Shown here: one piece after another, positions 8,986 through 17,292 of the stretch
Layout of the letters: every line of letters starts with the position of its first letter
How positions within the stretch are numbered: position 1 is the first letter of the stretch
NCBI RefSeq assembly: GCF_018829635.1
Contig: NZ_JAHKKG010000002.1
Coordinates: forward strand, 496,001 to 560,000
Source: Paractinoplanes bogorensis
GTDB taxonomy: Bacteria > Actinomycetota > Actinomycetes > Mycobacteriales > Micromonosporaceae
Direction of reading: 5' to 3'
DNA length: 64,000 bases
Notes under the pieces: generated by a model
What the model saw: only the letters and a program-made list of their open reading frames with translations
The model's database searches: none
What the model was told of the DNA's origin: nothing
Translations under genes and position numbers: made by a program

Positions 8986-9674
8986 CCGACCAGCAGCAGA
9001 CGACGACGCCGATCCCGGCTCAGCCCGCCCCGCCCGCGCCCGGCCCGTGGGCCGACTACCTGGCGGCGGCTCAGCGACTCGATGCCGTGCGCCGGGCCGC
9101 CAGCGCAGCCTCGGCCGACCACCAGGCCGCGGTCGCGTCGGCACGTCAAGAGCTTTCCGCCGTACGGGCAAGGCTCGCCGCCCAGGAATCCCGCCTGACC
9201 CACGAGCAGGCCGTTCCGGTGCTGGAACTGCGCCCACAGCCGGCCGACCTCGAGGTGGCCACCCAGACCGCCGCCGGTGGCCCCAAGGCCGCCCTGTCCG
9301 CGTTGCAGCAGGCCCGCCGCACGGCCGACGCCGGCGACGCGCTCCTGACCGAGGCCGCGCCGACCCGCCGCTGGCGCCCGTGGGCCCGCAACCTGCTCAT
9401 CTACGGCCCGTTCGCGGCCGTGGTGCTGATCGTCCAAATTGCTCTCTACCTGGTCGCCGACCCCGGTTCGGTGCCCACCTACGCCCTGCTGTGCGGCCTC
9501 ACGATGCCGGTGATCGCTTTCGGTCTGGGTTGGTTCACCATCGGCTTCGTCTACGGCGGCGACCCCGAGGGCGTAGACCGCACCCCCATAATCGGCGCCA
9601 TAGCGTGCCTGGTCCCAGTCCTGCTCACCTGCATGGGAGTCGGCTTGGCATCCTTCTTCCACAGTGGCGGATAG
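8982..9674 (+). CDS. Coiled-coil membrane protein coupled to the FtsK-like ATPase
   Basis: GTG start overlapping the upstream TGA; 230 residues. A Pro/Gln-rich N-terminus is followed by a long Ala/Arg/Glu helix (about 24-76) with coiled-coil character, then three hydrophobic segments at about 137-158, 167-190 and 202-226. No enzyme motif is seen and I do not recognise a named family. The overlap argues for equimolar production with the FtsK-like ATPase, so membrane anchoring of that ATPase is the simplest guess. Confidence 0.6.
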   Translation: MTDQQQTTTPIPAQPAPPAPGPWADYLAAAQRLDAVRRAASAASADHQAAVASARQELSAVRARLAAQESRLTHEQAVPVLELRPQPADLEVATQTAAGGPKAALSALQQARRTADAGDALLTEAAPTRRWRPWARNLLIYGPFAAVVLIVQIALYLVADPGSVPTYALLCGLTMPVIAFGLGWFTIGFVYGGDPEGVDRTPIIGAIACLVPVLLTCMGVGLASFFHSGG

Positions 9675-9839
9675 CGCTTTCCGCCCTCACCCCAAAACGC
9701 GGCTGCGCCAGGCCGATGGAGCTGTCACAGCGACGCAGCCGTATACGCGCCAACGATGGCGTCACGGCAGCGCGACCGCCTGCGGCGAAGGTGGCCTCGA
9801 GCAGCGGGGACAAGAGGCGACGCCGTGCCGACGTTGGCG
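9675..9839. other. Convergent intergenic stretch with nested inverted repeats
   Basis: A 165-base gap between converging genes. CGGCTGCG at 9700-9707 pairs with CGCAGCCG at 9734-9741, and a short GCTG/CAGC hairpin lies between them. This may act as a weak bidirectional terminator. No convincing coding sequence is visible. Confidence 0.35.
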
Positions 9840-10241
9840 TCAGGACAGAGCAGCCGTCAGGTCGACCTCGACCAGCTGACCCGAGAAGCCGAGCACGGTC
9901 ACGCCGAGCAGGGTCGACGCGGTGGTGAAGGCGGGCGCGAGGGGCGAAGCGTTGAGCCGATCCCAGACCGCGGCCAGTTGCGCGCTGTCGTTGCTCACCA
10001 CGTAGATCACCGAGCGCACCACATCACCGGGCGTGGTGCCGGCCGCGGACAGCACGGCGAGGCAATTGGCGATCACCTGGTCGGTCTGAGCGTCGAAGTC
10101 ACCCGGCTCACCGACCACCTTGCCATCCAGGTCGAGCGGACACTGCCCGGCAAAATGAGCAAGCGGCCCAGACGACGAGATCGTGACGTGCGTATAGCCC
10201 GGCGGCTCATGAACGGTGGACGGATTGAACTTCTCGATCAT
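9840..10241 (-). CDS. RidA/YjgF-family protein
   Basis: 133 residues from the ATG at 10241 (the frame is open a little further, but the family begins about here). Features: KFNPSTVHEPPGYTH, then GQCPLDLDGKVVG and VIYVVSND, as in RidA-like enamine/imine deaminases that clear reactive 2-aminoacrylate-type intermediates in the cytosol. The Arg of the usual catalytic motif is not obvious near the C-terminus, so it may belong to a Rid subgroup with another role. It stands alone, downstream of the marR gene on the same strand with two DnaA-box-like sequences between. Confidence 0.75.
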   Translation of the reverse strand: MIEKFNPSTVHEPPGYTHVTISSSGPLAHFAGQCPLDLDGKVVGEPGDFDAQTDQVIANCLAVLSAAGTTPGDVVRSVIYVVSNDSAQLAAVWDRLNASPLAPAFTTASTLLGVTVLGFSGQLVEVDLTAALS

Positions 10242-10371
10242 CCCGCCAGTATCCCGGCCGCCGATCGGCCTCGACACCGATTAACGGCAGCCAGCCCACC
10301 CTCCCGGGGGCCCCCGTCCCACCCCATTGTGGCGCGGTTGGCCGATCTTGGGCGCCGGGCAACGCGCGCCC

Positions 10372-10397
10372 TGTGGACAACCTTGAACTGTGGATAA
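10372..10397 (-). promoter_or_regulatory. Pair of DnaA-box sequences
   Basis: On the minus strand TTATCCACA (10389-10397) matches the DnaA-box consensus exactly and TTGTCCACA (10372-10380) matches the actinobacterial variant. They are in the same orientation, 17 bases apart start to start, in the marR/ridA intergenic region. No oriC genes are in view, so a regulatory or titration role is more likely than origin function. Confidence 0.55.
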
Positions 10398-10401
10398 CCC
10401 G

Positions 10402-10869
10402 TCAGCCGAACCAACCCGGTACGTCTACCGGGAAACCGGCCGCGGGCACGACCCTGCGCAGGGAACTCTCCAGGGCGGCGACCAGTGGAGCGCCCAGCTC
10501 GGCGACCCAGCGGGCCCGCAACTGGTCGAAGATTTCGGCTGACTGGATCAGCATGTCGAGGCCCAGCGGCGTCAGCCGGATCAGTTTGCGCCGGGCGTCG
10601 GCCGGGTCGTCGGCGCGTTCGACGTAGCCGAGGGTGGCCAACCGGTCGACGGTTTTGCCGGCGGCCTGTTTCGAGACGCCCAGCCGCCGGCCGATCTCGC
10701 TGGCCGACGCGCCGTCCGGGCCGATCGCCTGGAGCGCGAAACCATGCACCGGCCGCACGTCGGGATGACCACGGGTGGCCAGTTCGGCGTGCAGCGAGTC
10801 GATGAGGGTTCGGAAGCCGGCGAACAGCAGCAGCGGCAGCTCGAAGCCCGGCGGGTCAGGATTCGGCAT
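10402..10869 (-). CDS. MarR-family transcriptional regulator
   Basis: 155 residues from the ATG at 10869; a TTG five codons upstream is possible but would overlap an operator-like palindrome. The winged-helix core reads ASEIGRRLGVSKQAAGKTVDRLATLGYVERADDPADARRKLIRLTPLG, with recognition helix and DxRxxxxxLT wing typical of MarR. It is divergent from an AhpD-like gene across a short gap holding two palindromes (10879-10897, 10899-10917), which suggests repression of both genes and release by an oxidant or phenolic ligand; the ligand is not predictable from sequence. Confidence 0.85.
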   Translation of the reverse strand: MPNPDPPGFELPLLLFAGFRTLIDSLHAELATRGHPDVRPVHGFALQAIGPDGASASEIGRRLGVSKQAAGKTVDRLATLGYVERADDPADARRKLIRLTPLGLDMLIQSAEIFDQLRARWVAELGAPLVAALESSLRRVVPAAGFPVDVPGWFG

Positions 10870-10878
10870 TGGCAAACT

Positions 10879-10917
10879 CGACAACCTGGTTTACGGTTTC
10901 GACAACCACGTTGACGA
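10879..10917. promoter_or_regulatory. Two MarR-type operator candidates
   Basis: TCGACAACCACGTTGACGA (10899-10917) is a near palindrome (7 of 9 pairs) and TCGACAACCTGGTTTACGG (10879-10897) shares its left half exactly. They sit side by side between the divergent marR and AhpD-like genes. Confidence 0.55.
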
Positions 10918-10936
10918 TTCTAGCCATGGAGAGATC

Positions 10937-11440
10937 ATGTTTGTGAGTCACACCCTCGAGTCGGCGCCGGTCGGCTCCCGGCCCCTGATCGAGAACACCG
11001 TCGAACACCTGGGTCACGTGCCCGAGGCGGTCGCCAGGCTGGCCGAGTCGCCCGAGATGCTGGGCGGCTTCCTGCAGGCCAGCCAACTGTTCGAGGCGAG
11101 CACGCTCGACCCGCTGGCCCGCGAGGTGGTCGTGATGGTGATCGCGGCCCGCAACGACTGCCGGGTCTGTCTGGCGATGCACACCGGGCGGTTGCGGGCC
11201 CTGCACGCCGACACGACTTTGATCACTCACCTGCGTACGGGAAAAAGACCTGATGATTCCCGGCTGGCGGCCGTGCACGATTTCACGCTGCGGGTGCTGG
11301 CCACGGCCGGCGAGGTGTCCGAGGAGGAGATGGGCGAGTTTCTGGCGGCCGGCTTCACCCGGCGCAACGCGCTCGAGGTGGTGCTGGGCATCGGGACCTA
11401 CACGATGTCGACCCTGGCCAACCGGATGGTGCGCGCGTAG
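10937..11440 (+). CDS. AhpD/carboxymuconolactone decarboxylase-like protein
   Basis: 167 residues from an ATG preceded by GGAGAG (10928-10933). The peroxidase-type motif is present as NDCRVCLAMH (CxxC followed by xxxH) within an all-helical CMD fold. AhpD-like proteins reduce peroxide or partner thiols in the cytosol. Divergence from a MarR regulator with shared palindromes suggests induction by oxidative or electrophilic stress. The exact substrate is not known. Confidence 0.8.
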   Translation: MFVSHTLESAPVGSRPLIENTVEHLGHVPEAVARLAESPEMLGGFLQASQLFEASTLDPLAREVVVMVIAARNDCRVCLAMHTGRLRALHADTTLITHLRTGKRPDDSRLAAVHDFTLRVLATAGEVSEEEMGEFLAAGFTRRNALEVVLGIGTYTMSTLANRMVRA

Positions 11441-11445
11441 AAGGG

Positions 11446-12093
11446 TCAGCGCGCGTTGATCAGCGCCATCGCCTCGGCGCGCACCTTGGCGTCGGTCTGG
11501 TAGGCGCCGCGCACGGCCGACGTCACCGTCCGGGCGCCGACCTTGCGGATGCCGCGCATCTCCATGCACAGGTGTTCGCACTCGAGCACCACGATCGCCC
11601 CGCGCGCGTCCAGCTTCTCCATCAGCAGGTCGGCTATCTGCGACGTGAGCCGTTCTTGCACCTGGGGCCGGCGGGCGTAGACCTCGACCAGCCGGGCCAG
11701 CTTGGAGAGCCCGGTGATCCGCCCGTGCGGGCCGGGGATGTAGCCGATGTGCGCCACGCCCTTGAACGGGAGCAGGTGGTGCTCGCACATGCTCATCACT
11801 TCGATGTCGCGGACGAGCACCATCTCTTCGTGGTCGGCCTCGAAGGTCGTCCGCAGCACGTCGGCCGGGTCGACCCGCAGGCCGGCGAAGAGCTCGGCGT
11901 AGGCCCGGGCCACCCGGGACGGGGTACGTTCCAGCCCATCGCGGTCGGGGTCTTCGCCGACCGCGATGAGAATCTCGCGAACCGCCTTCTCGATACGGCC
12001 GAGGTCGACGGCCTGCTCGACCGGGGAACCGGTGAGCTTGCCGTCGACCAGGCGGGCCGCGAGATAGTCCAGCCCATCGTTTTCGCTGATCAG
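11446..12093 (-). CDS. folE: GTP cyclohydrolase I
   Basis: First enzyme of folate synthesis: GTP to 7,8-dihydroneopterin triphosphate. Zinc ligands are visible in MCEHHLLPF and in [23 protein letters not shown] closes the active site. No ATG, GTG or TTG fits: the frame overlaps the ftsH stop as CTGA, and the CTG at 12093 has a GGAAAG 6 bases upstream, giving a 215-residue protein of normal family length. A rare CTG start coupled to ftsH is therefore the best reading. The ftsH-folE order is common in actinobacteria. Confidence 0.92.
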   Translation of the reverse strand: MISENDGLDYLAARLVDGKLTGSPVEQAVDLGRIEKAVREILIAVGEDPDRDGLERTPSRVARAYAELFAGLRVDPADVLRTTFEADHEEMVLVRDIEVMSMCEHHLLPFKGVAHIGYIPGPHGRITGLSKLARLVEVYARRPQVQERLTSQIADLLMEKLDARGAIVVLECEHLCMEMRGIRKVGARTVTSAVRGAYQTDAKVRAEAMALINAR

Positions 12094-14129
12094 TTGCTGC
12101 TTTCCGAGGAGGAGCTGCTGCCGTTCGGGTTGGGCCCGACGGCGATCTGACCATCCGCCTCGGCCTGCGCCTTGAGCTTGTCGCGCTCGGCCGGGGTGAG
12201 CACCGGGGGCGCCTCGGAGGGCAGGCGCTTGCCGAAGCCGTTGAACGGCGACATCGGCGGGCGCTTGGCCACCCGTACGCAGATCCGGTCCATGTCTTCC
12301 CGGGTGATGGTTTCCTTCTCCATCAGCTCGAGAACCATGCTGTCGAGGACGTCGCGGTACTCGACCAGGATCTCCCACGCCTCGTCGTGCGCCAGCTCGA
12401 TGAGCGCGCGCACCTCGGCGTCGATGTCAGCGGCGACCGAGTCGGAGTAGTCCCGCTCGTGACCCATGTTGCGGCCCATGAACGGCTCGTCGCCGCTGGT
12501 GCCGTACTTCACGGCGCCGAGCTTCGAGCTCATGCCGTATTGGGTCACCATGGCCCGGGCCAGGCCGGACGCCTTCTCGATGTCGTTGCCGGCACCGGTG
12601 GTGGGCTCGTGGAAGACGAGTTCCTCGGCGGCCCGGCCACCCAGCGCGTAGGCCAGGGTGTCGATCATCTCGGCGCGGGTCTGGGTGTACTTGTCTTCGG
12701 TCGGCAGCACCAGCGTGTGACCGAGCGAGCGGCCACGCGGCAGGATCGTCACCTTGTGCACCGGAGCGGAGTGCGGCAGCGCGTAGGCGACCAGCGCGTG
12801 TCCACCCTCGTGGTACGCGGTGATCTTCTTCTCGTTGTCGCTCATGGCCCGGGTGCGGCGCTCGGGGCCGGCGATGACGCGGTCGATCGACTCCTCGAGG
12901 AACTCGTTGGAGATCGCCCGCTTCTCGTTACGCGCGGTGAGCAACGCGGCCTCGTTGATCACGTTGGCCAGGTCGGCGCCGGAGAAGCCGGGCGTGCGGC
13001 GGGCCACCGAGTCGAGGTCGACGTCGGGCGTGAACGGCTTGCCCTTGGCGTGCACCCGAAGGATCGCCTTGCGGCCCTCCATGTCGGGGTTGTCGACCGG
13101 GATCTGCCGGTCGAACCGGCCGGGACGCAGCAGCGCCGGGTCGAGGATGTCGGGCCGGTTGGTGGCCGCGATCAGGATGACCCCGCCCTTGGTGTCGAAG
13201 CCGTCCATCTCGACGAGCAGCTGGTTGAGCGTCTGCTCGCGCTCGTCGTGACCGCCACCCATGCCGGCGCCGCGGTGCCGGCCGACGGCGTCGATCTCGT
13301 CGACGAAGACGATCGCCGGCGCGTTCGACTTGGCCTGCTCGAACAGGTCGCGGACCCGGCTCGCACCGACACCGACGAACATCTCGACGAAGTCGGAACC
13401 GGAGATCGAGTAGAACGGCACCCCGGCCTCGCCGGCGACCGCGCGGGCCAGCAGCGTCTTACCGGTTCCGGGCGGGCCGAAGAGCAGCACACCCTTCGGG
13501 ATCTTGGCGCCGAGAGCCTGGTACTTCGCCGGGTTCTGCAGGAAGTCCTTGATCTCGTGCAGCTCCTGGACCGCCTCTTCCGAGCCCGCCACGTCGGCGA
13601 ACGTCGTCTTCGGCGTGTCCTTGGTGATCATCTTGGCCTTGGACTTGCCGAAGTTGAGCACCCGCGAGCCGCCACCCTGCATCTGCGACATGAACAGCAG
13701 CAGCAGGATCACGAGGATCGCGATCGGAAGCAGGTTGATCAGCAGCGAGAAGAGGATGTTGTCGCCCGAGACCGTGGCGTTGATCGTGCCGGTGATCCGG
13801 CCCGCGGTCTTGGCGTCCTGCACCTCGTTCCAGATCGTCTGCGTGACCTCGTACGGATACTGGGTCTCGATCTTGTCGACGGTCTTCCCGTCGAACCGCT
13901 CGGGCGAGGCGAGATCGATCTGGAGCGTCTGCTCCTTGTCCTTCTGGACGACCTTCTCGATGCCGGGCTGGTTCAGGCGCTCGAGCGCCACCGAGGTATC
14001 TACGCGCTGGTAGCTCGGACCACTGGTGAAGAACGAGCTCAGCGCAATCACGCCGATGATCACCAGAATGATCCAGACCACCGGGCGGCGGAAGAAACGC
14101 GTACGTTCCATACTGTTGTCGGGCGCCAA
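12090..14129 (-). CDS. ftsH: ATP-dependent zinc metalloprotease FtsH
   Basis: Membrane-anchored AAA+ protease that degrades misfolded and regulatory membrane proteins. The start is TTG at 14129: an AGGAGGG (14139-14145 complement) lies 9 bases upstream, whereas the internal ATG (14111) is too far from it. Two membrane segments (about residues 16-36 and 110-130) flank an outer domain; then Walker [10 protein letters not shown], Walker B VFVDEID, SRH near RPGRFDR, and the zinc site HEGGH. The C-terminal tail is Ser/Asn-rich. 679 residues, normal length. The start codon lies in the loop of a perfect hairpin (14120-14136). Its stop overlaps folE. Confidence 0.97.
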   Translation of the reverse strand: MAPDNSMERTRFFRRPVVWIILVIIGVIALSSFFTSGPSYQRVDTSVALERLNQPGIEKVVQKDKEQTLQIDLASPERFDGKTVDKIETQYPYEVTQTIWNEVQDAKTAGRITGTINATVSGDNILFSLLINLLPIAILVILLLLFMSQMQGGGSRVLNFGKSKAKMITKDTPKTTFADVAGSEEAVQELHEIKDFLQNPAKYQALGAKIPKGVLLFGPPGTGKTLLARAVAGEAGVPFYSISGSDFVEMFVGVGASRVRDLFEQAKSNAPAIVFVDEIDAVGRHRGAGMGGGHDEREQTLNQLLVEMDGFDTKGGVILIAATNRPDILDPALLRPGRFDRQIPVDNPDMEGRKAILRVHAKGKPFTPDVDLDSVARRTPGFSGADLANVINEAALLTARNEKRAISNEFLEESIDRVIAGPERRTRAMSDNEKKITAYHEGGHALVAYALPHSAPVHKVTILPRGRSLGHTLVLPTEDKYTQTRAEMIDTLAYALGGRAAEELVFHEPTTGAGNDIEKASGLARAMVTQYGMSSKLGAVKYGTSGDEPFMGRNMGHERDYSDSVAADIDAEVRALIELAHDEAWEILVEYRDVLDSMVLELMEKETITREDMDRICVRVAKRPPMSPFNGFGKRLPSEAPPVLTPAERDKLKAQAEADGQIAVGPNPNGSSSSSESSN

Positions 14130-14136
14130 GCGCCCG
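14120..14136 (-). promoter_or_regulatory. Hairpin with the ftsH start codon in its loop
   Basis: On the minus strand CGGGCGC-TTG-GCGCCCG forms a 7-bp all-GC stem whose 3-base loop is exactly the ftsH TTG start. The Shine-Dalgarno AGGAGGG ends 2 bases before the stem. Folding would hinder initiation and could be a translational control element. Confidence 0.6.
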
Positions 14137-14350
14137 GACCCTCCTGATCGGCGTCCTGGTCACCTCAACGAGCCGCCCGCCCCCACCGCGTACGACAAAA
14201 TCGCGGTGAAGAAATCGGACCGGCCCCTCCGGCACTTGTCACACTGCGCCATCGGTCACTCGACGGTACACCGTGGGTGCCGCTTGCGAACCCGTGAGCC
14301 CGTTGGCCGGACATCATCCAGCCCTCGGCCGTTCACTCGGCTTTAGTGGC

Positions 14351-14374
14351 AAATCCGCCCATAAGGACGGATTT
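14351..14374 (-). terminator. Hairpin after hpt
   Basis: AAATCCGTCC-TTAT-GGGCGGATTT on the minus strand makes a 10-bp stem (one G-U pair) with a 4-base loop and AT-rich base, 24 bases past the hpt stop, ahead of the ftsH promoter region. Confidence 0.6.
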
Positions 14375-14397
14375 CTGAGAAGAGGCTGAGAAACGGT

Positions 14398-14973
14398 TCA
14401 GCTACGGGCGTACACCTCAGGCCTCAGCACCCCGACGTAAGGCAGCTCACGGTAGCGCTCGGCGAAGTCGAGACCGTAGCCGACGACGAACTCGTTGGGG
14501 ATGTCGAACCCGACGTACTTCACCGGGACCTGCACCTTTACCGCGTCGGGCTTGCGGAACAGCGCAACCACCTCGACGCTGGCGGCCGAGCGCGACTGCA
14601 GGTATTTCATCAGCCACGAGAGCGTCAGGCCGGAGTCGACGATGTCTTCGACCACGACCACGTGCCGGCCGGTGATGTCGCGGTCGAGGTCCTTGAGGAT
14701 GCGGACGACGCCGGACGACGTGGTGCCCTGCCCGTAGGACGAGACGGCCATGAACTCCATCTCGGTGGACGGACCGTGGTTACCCAGCGCGCGGGCGAAG
14801 TCGGCCATGAACATGACCGCACCCTTGAGCACGCACACCAGCAGGATGCCGTCCTCCGCCTCGGCGTGGTCGGCGGAGACCTGCTTCGCCAGTTCGGCGA
14901 TCTTTTCCCGGATCTGTTCCTCCGAGATGATCACGTGGTCGATGTCGGCGTCGTACCAGGACCCGTCAGCCAT
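14398..14973 (-). CDS. hpt: Hypoxanthine phosphoribosyltransferase
   Basis: Salvages hypoxanthine and guanine to IMP and GMP using PRPP in the cytosol. The PRPP loop is VVVVEDIVDSGLTL; the GILLVCVLKGAVMFMADFAR and FVVGYGLDFAERYRELPYVG segments are also typical. 191 residues from the ATG at 14973, matching the family start (MADGSWYDADIDHV); 13 upstream in-frame codons are rejected. It is followed by a hairpin and preceded by a Crp-like site at 15091-15106. The tilS-hpt-ftsH order is conserved in actinobacteria. Confidence 0.95.
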   Translation of the reverse strand: MADGSWYDADIDHVIISEEQIREKIAELAKQVSADHAEAEDGILLVCVLKGAVMFMADFARALGNHGPSTEMEFMAVSSYGQGTTSSGVVRILKDLDRDITGRHVVVVEDIVDSGLTLSWLMKYLQSRSAASVEVVALFRKPDAVKVQVPVKYVGFDIPNEFVVGYGLDFAERYRELPYVGVLRPEVYARS

Positions 14974-15090
14974 GGCCCCAGCGTGCCGTATGAAGGTTGC
15001 CGACCGCCGCACGGGGCAGTGCTCAACTCACCTGGAACCGCAGGAAAATGGCCGGTTCCGCCCGCACTGACCAGCGAAACCGACACTGCG

Positions 15091-15106
15091 AGTGACAACT
15101 CTCACA
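15091..15106. promoter_or_regulatory. Crp-type palindrome upstream of hpt
   Basis: AGTGACAACTCTCACA contains a perfect GTGA-N6-TCAC, 9 of 10 positions of the TGTGA-N6-TCACA site recognised by actinobacterial Crp. It lies in the tilS-hpt gap, 118 bases before the hpt ATG. A Crp orthologue is encoded at 34448-35125. Confidence 0.45.
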
Positions 15107-15111
15107 GCACG

Positions 15112-16176
15112 TCAGGGCACTCGAACGAGTGCGCCTCGCTCACGGACCACCTGAATACCGCCCGGAAGGTGCACCGCGCCCTGACCGTGCCAGTCGGTGA
15201 TGAGCGCGTCGAGCGCCTCCACATGCCGGTGTGACAGCGCACTCCCGGGCGCGCCGAGCTCACGCGCCCACATATGCAGCACCCGTCGTCGAAGCGCTGG
15301 CCGCATACCCGACAAATCCGAAACGTCAATTTTGAGCAGCCGCCGCCTCCCCCGCCCACCCAGGGACGTCGACGGGGAAGCTACAGCGCCGTCAAGCGGA
15401 TCGGAGCCGGCTGTCCACAGGGAGGCGGCCCCGGGCGTGTCCGCCGGCCCACTCGTCCACAGGGCGTCCAGGGCATCAGCGGCCAACCCGTCCAGCGCCT
15501 CATTGTCCGCGGCGATCATCGAGGCCGACCGGGCCAGGTTCGCCACCACGGCCGGGCCGAGAGCCTCGATCAAAGACGGAAGAGCGTTTCCCCGTACGCG
15601 GGAACGCGCGTAAGCCGGATCCGAGTTGTGCGGGTCTTCCCAGGGCACCAGCCCGAGCGCCGCACAGGCCTTGCGCGTGTCGGACCGGGCCACGTCGAGC
15701 AGCGGCCGCACCAGCAGACCTTTGCGCGCCGGCATCCCGGACAGCCCCCGCGGCCCGGCTCCCCGAGCCAGCGCCAGCAGCACCGTCTCGGCCTGGTCGT
15801 CGCGCGTATGTCCCAGCAGTACCGCGACCGCCCCCGTACGGGCCGCCGCCGCCGACAACGCCGCATATCGAGCCGCACGCGCAGCCGCCTCGGGCCCGCC
15901 GGGCAGCCCGTCCACCGATACGGTCTCGACCAGCACCGGATCGAAGCCGGCGCCGGTCGCCCAAGCCGCTAGCGAGGCCGCCCGCGCCGCCGACCCCTCC
16001 TGCAGGCCATGGTCGACGGTCACCAGACCCACCGAGGAGCCCACGAAGCGGGCCGCCGCGGCCAGCGCCAGCGAATCCGCCCCGCCCGAGCACGCCACCA
16101 GCACCGGACCGTCCGCCGGCATCGCCCGGCGCACGGCCAGTCGCACCGCGGCGACCGAAGGCGGGATCCGGGCCAA
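15112..16176 (-). CDS. tilS: tRNA(Ile)-lysidine synthase
   Basis: Converts C34 of the CAU-anticodon isoleucine tRNA to lysidine. The PP-loop motif is VACSGGADSLAL, followed by TVDHGLQ and LLGHTRDDQAETVLL as in TilS; the C-terminal region carries RRVLHMWARELG and a HRHVEALDAL helix. Start TTG at 16176 directly abuts the upstream stop TAG; internal GTG codons a few residues in are alternatives. 354 residues. Contains a TTTCCCCGTACG motif at 15587. Confidence 0.92.
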   Translation of the reverse strand: MARIPPSVAAVRLAVRRAMPADGPVLVACSGGADSLALAAAARFVGSSVGLVTVDHGLQEGSAARAASLAAWATGAGFDPVLVETVSVDGLPGGPEAAARAARYAALSAAAARTGAVAVLLGHTRDDQAETVLLALARGAGPRGLSGMPARKGLLVRPLLDVARSDTRKACAALGLVPWEDPHNSDPAYARSRVRGNALPSLIEALGPAVVANLARSASMIAADNEALDGLAADALDALWTSGPADTPGAASLWTAGSDPLDGAVASPSTSLGGRGRRRLLKIDVSDLSGMRPALRRRVLHMWARELGAPGSALSHRHVEALDALITDWHGQGAVHLPGGIQVVRERGALVRVP

Positions 16177-17238
16177 CTACCCGCCGATCGCGGGCTGCGA
16201 CCCGTGCACCCGGGTCACCCAGGCGTCGGGGTCGCCGAGCTCGTCGAGACGCGGCAGGGTCAGCGGCGAGTCGAAGATCTTGTTGAAGCCGTCCATGCCG
16301 ACCCGCTCGACCACGCCGTGCACGAACTTGCGGCCCTCGGCGTACTGCCGCATCTTGACCTCGATGCCGAGCAGGCGCCGAACCGCCTTTTCCAGCGGGT
16401 TGCCGGTCTCGCGGCGCTGGTTGAACTTGGCCCGGATCGACTCGACGCTCGGGATGACCTCGGGGCCGACGCCGTCCATCACGAACTCGGCGTGCCCCTC
16501 GAGCAGCGTCATCAGCGCGGTCAGCCGGTCGAGCACCGCCTTTTGCGCCGGGGTCTGCACGATGTCGAGCACGGACGAGCGCGAGTCGGGGTCGCGCAGC
16601 GCGTCGGAGAGCGTCGACACACCCCGGCGGAGGCGCTCGAGGATGTGCTCGCTGTTCTGCGAGGCGTCGACGAAGGCCTGCACCTCGCCCAGGAAGTAGC
16701 CACGCATCCACGGGACGGCGGTGAACTGGGTGCGGTGGGTGACCTCGTGCAGGCAGACCCAGAGCCGGAAGTCGCGCGGGTCGGCGCCGAGCTTGCGTTC
16801 GACCTCGACGATGTTGGGCGCGTTGAGCAGCAGCTGGCCGGGGTTGCCGCTGAAGACCTCGTATTGCCCGAGCACGCGGCCGGAGAGGTAGGCCAGGATC
16901 GTGCCGGCCTGGACGCCGGTGACCCGGGAGCCGATCGCGTCGGCCAGCCCGCCCGGCTGCTTGTCACCGGAGAGCCGGGTGACCAGCGGGATGATCACCT
17001 GCTTGAGGCCGGCGATGTTGACCGCGGCCCAGTCCTTGCGGTCGACCACCCGCACCGGAGGCACCTCGACCTGCGACGACAGACCGGTGTAGGCGGCCAC
17101 GTGGCCGGCCGCCTCGTCGGTCAGATTGCGCAGGTCGGTCACCACCGCCATCGCGTCGTCGTAGGACACCGCGGGCCCGGATTTCGACAGCGCGCCCGCG
17201 GTGGCGGCGGCCAGATCCCAATCAACGAACTGCGCCAT
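16177..17238 (-). CDS. Zinc-dependent metalloprotease-like protein (TIGR03624/TIGR03883 type)
   Basis: 353 residues from the ATG at 17238 (another ATG lies three codons upstream). The likely zinc site is LHEVTHRTQF with a downstream LEGHAEFVMD, the pattern of an actinobacterial family annotated as putative hydrolase or F420 biosynthesis-associated protein. No signal peptide. It lies between dacB and tilS, which it abuts, in the usual actinobacterial order; its biochemical role is not settled. Confidence 0.8.
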   Translation of the reverse strand: MAQFVDWDLAAATAGALSKSGPAVSYDDAMAVVTDLRNLTDEAAGHVAAYTGLSSQVEVPPVRVVDRKDWAAVNIAGLKQVIIPLVTRLSGDKQPGGLADAIGSRVTGVQAGTILAYLSGRVLGQYEVFSGNPGQLLLNAPNIVEVERKLGADPRDFRLWVCLHEVTHRTQFTAVPWMRGYFLGEVQAFVDASQNSEHILERLRRGVSTLSDALRDPDSRSSVLDIVQTPAQKAVLDRLTALMTLLEGHAEFVMDGVGPEVIPSVESIRAKFNQRRETGNPLEKAVRRLLGIEVKMRQYAEGRKFVHGVVERVGMDGFNKIFDSPLTLPRLDELGDPDAWVTRVHGSQPAIGG

Positions 17239-17292
17239 GCCCACCACCGTACCCGCGCAAATCGAGCCCCCACCTCAGGAGAAACCCGGAGA

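Noticed and set aside
1..9674. Integrative conjugative element or prophage
   Set aside because: No integrase, relaxase, att repeats or tRNA junction seen in the window; left as a T4SS-like cluster.
12387..14147. 586-codon plus-strand frame antisense to ftsH
   Set aside because: Mirrors ftsH codons (Val/Arg/Asp-rich) with no domain or ribosome site.
15405..15465. Further DnaA boxes (GTCCACAG twice)
   Set aside because: Inside tilS coding sequence and only partial matches.
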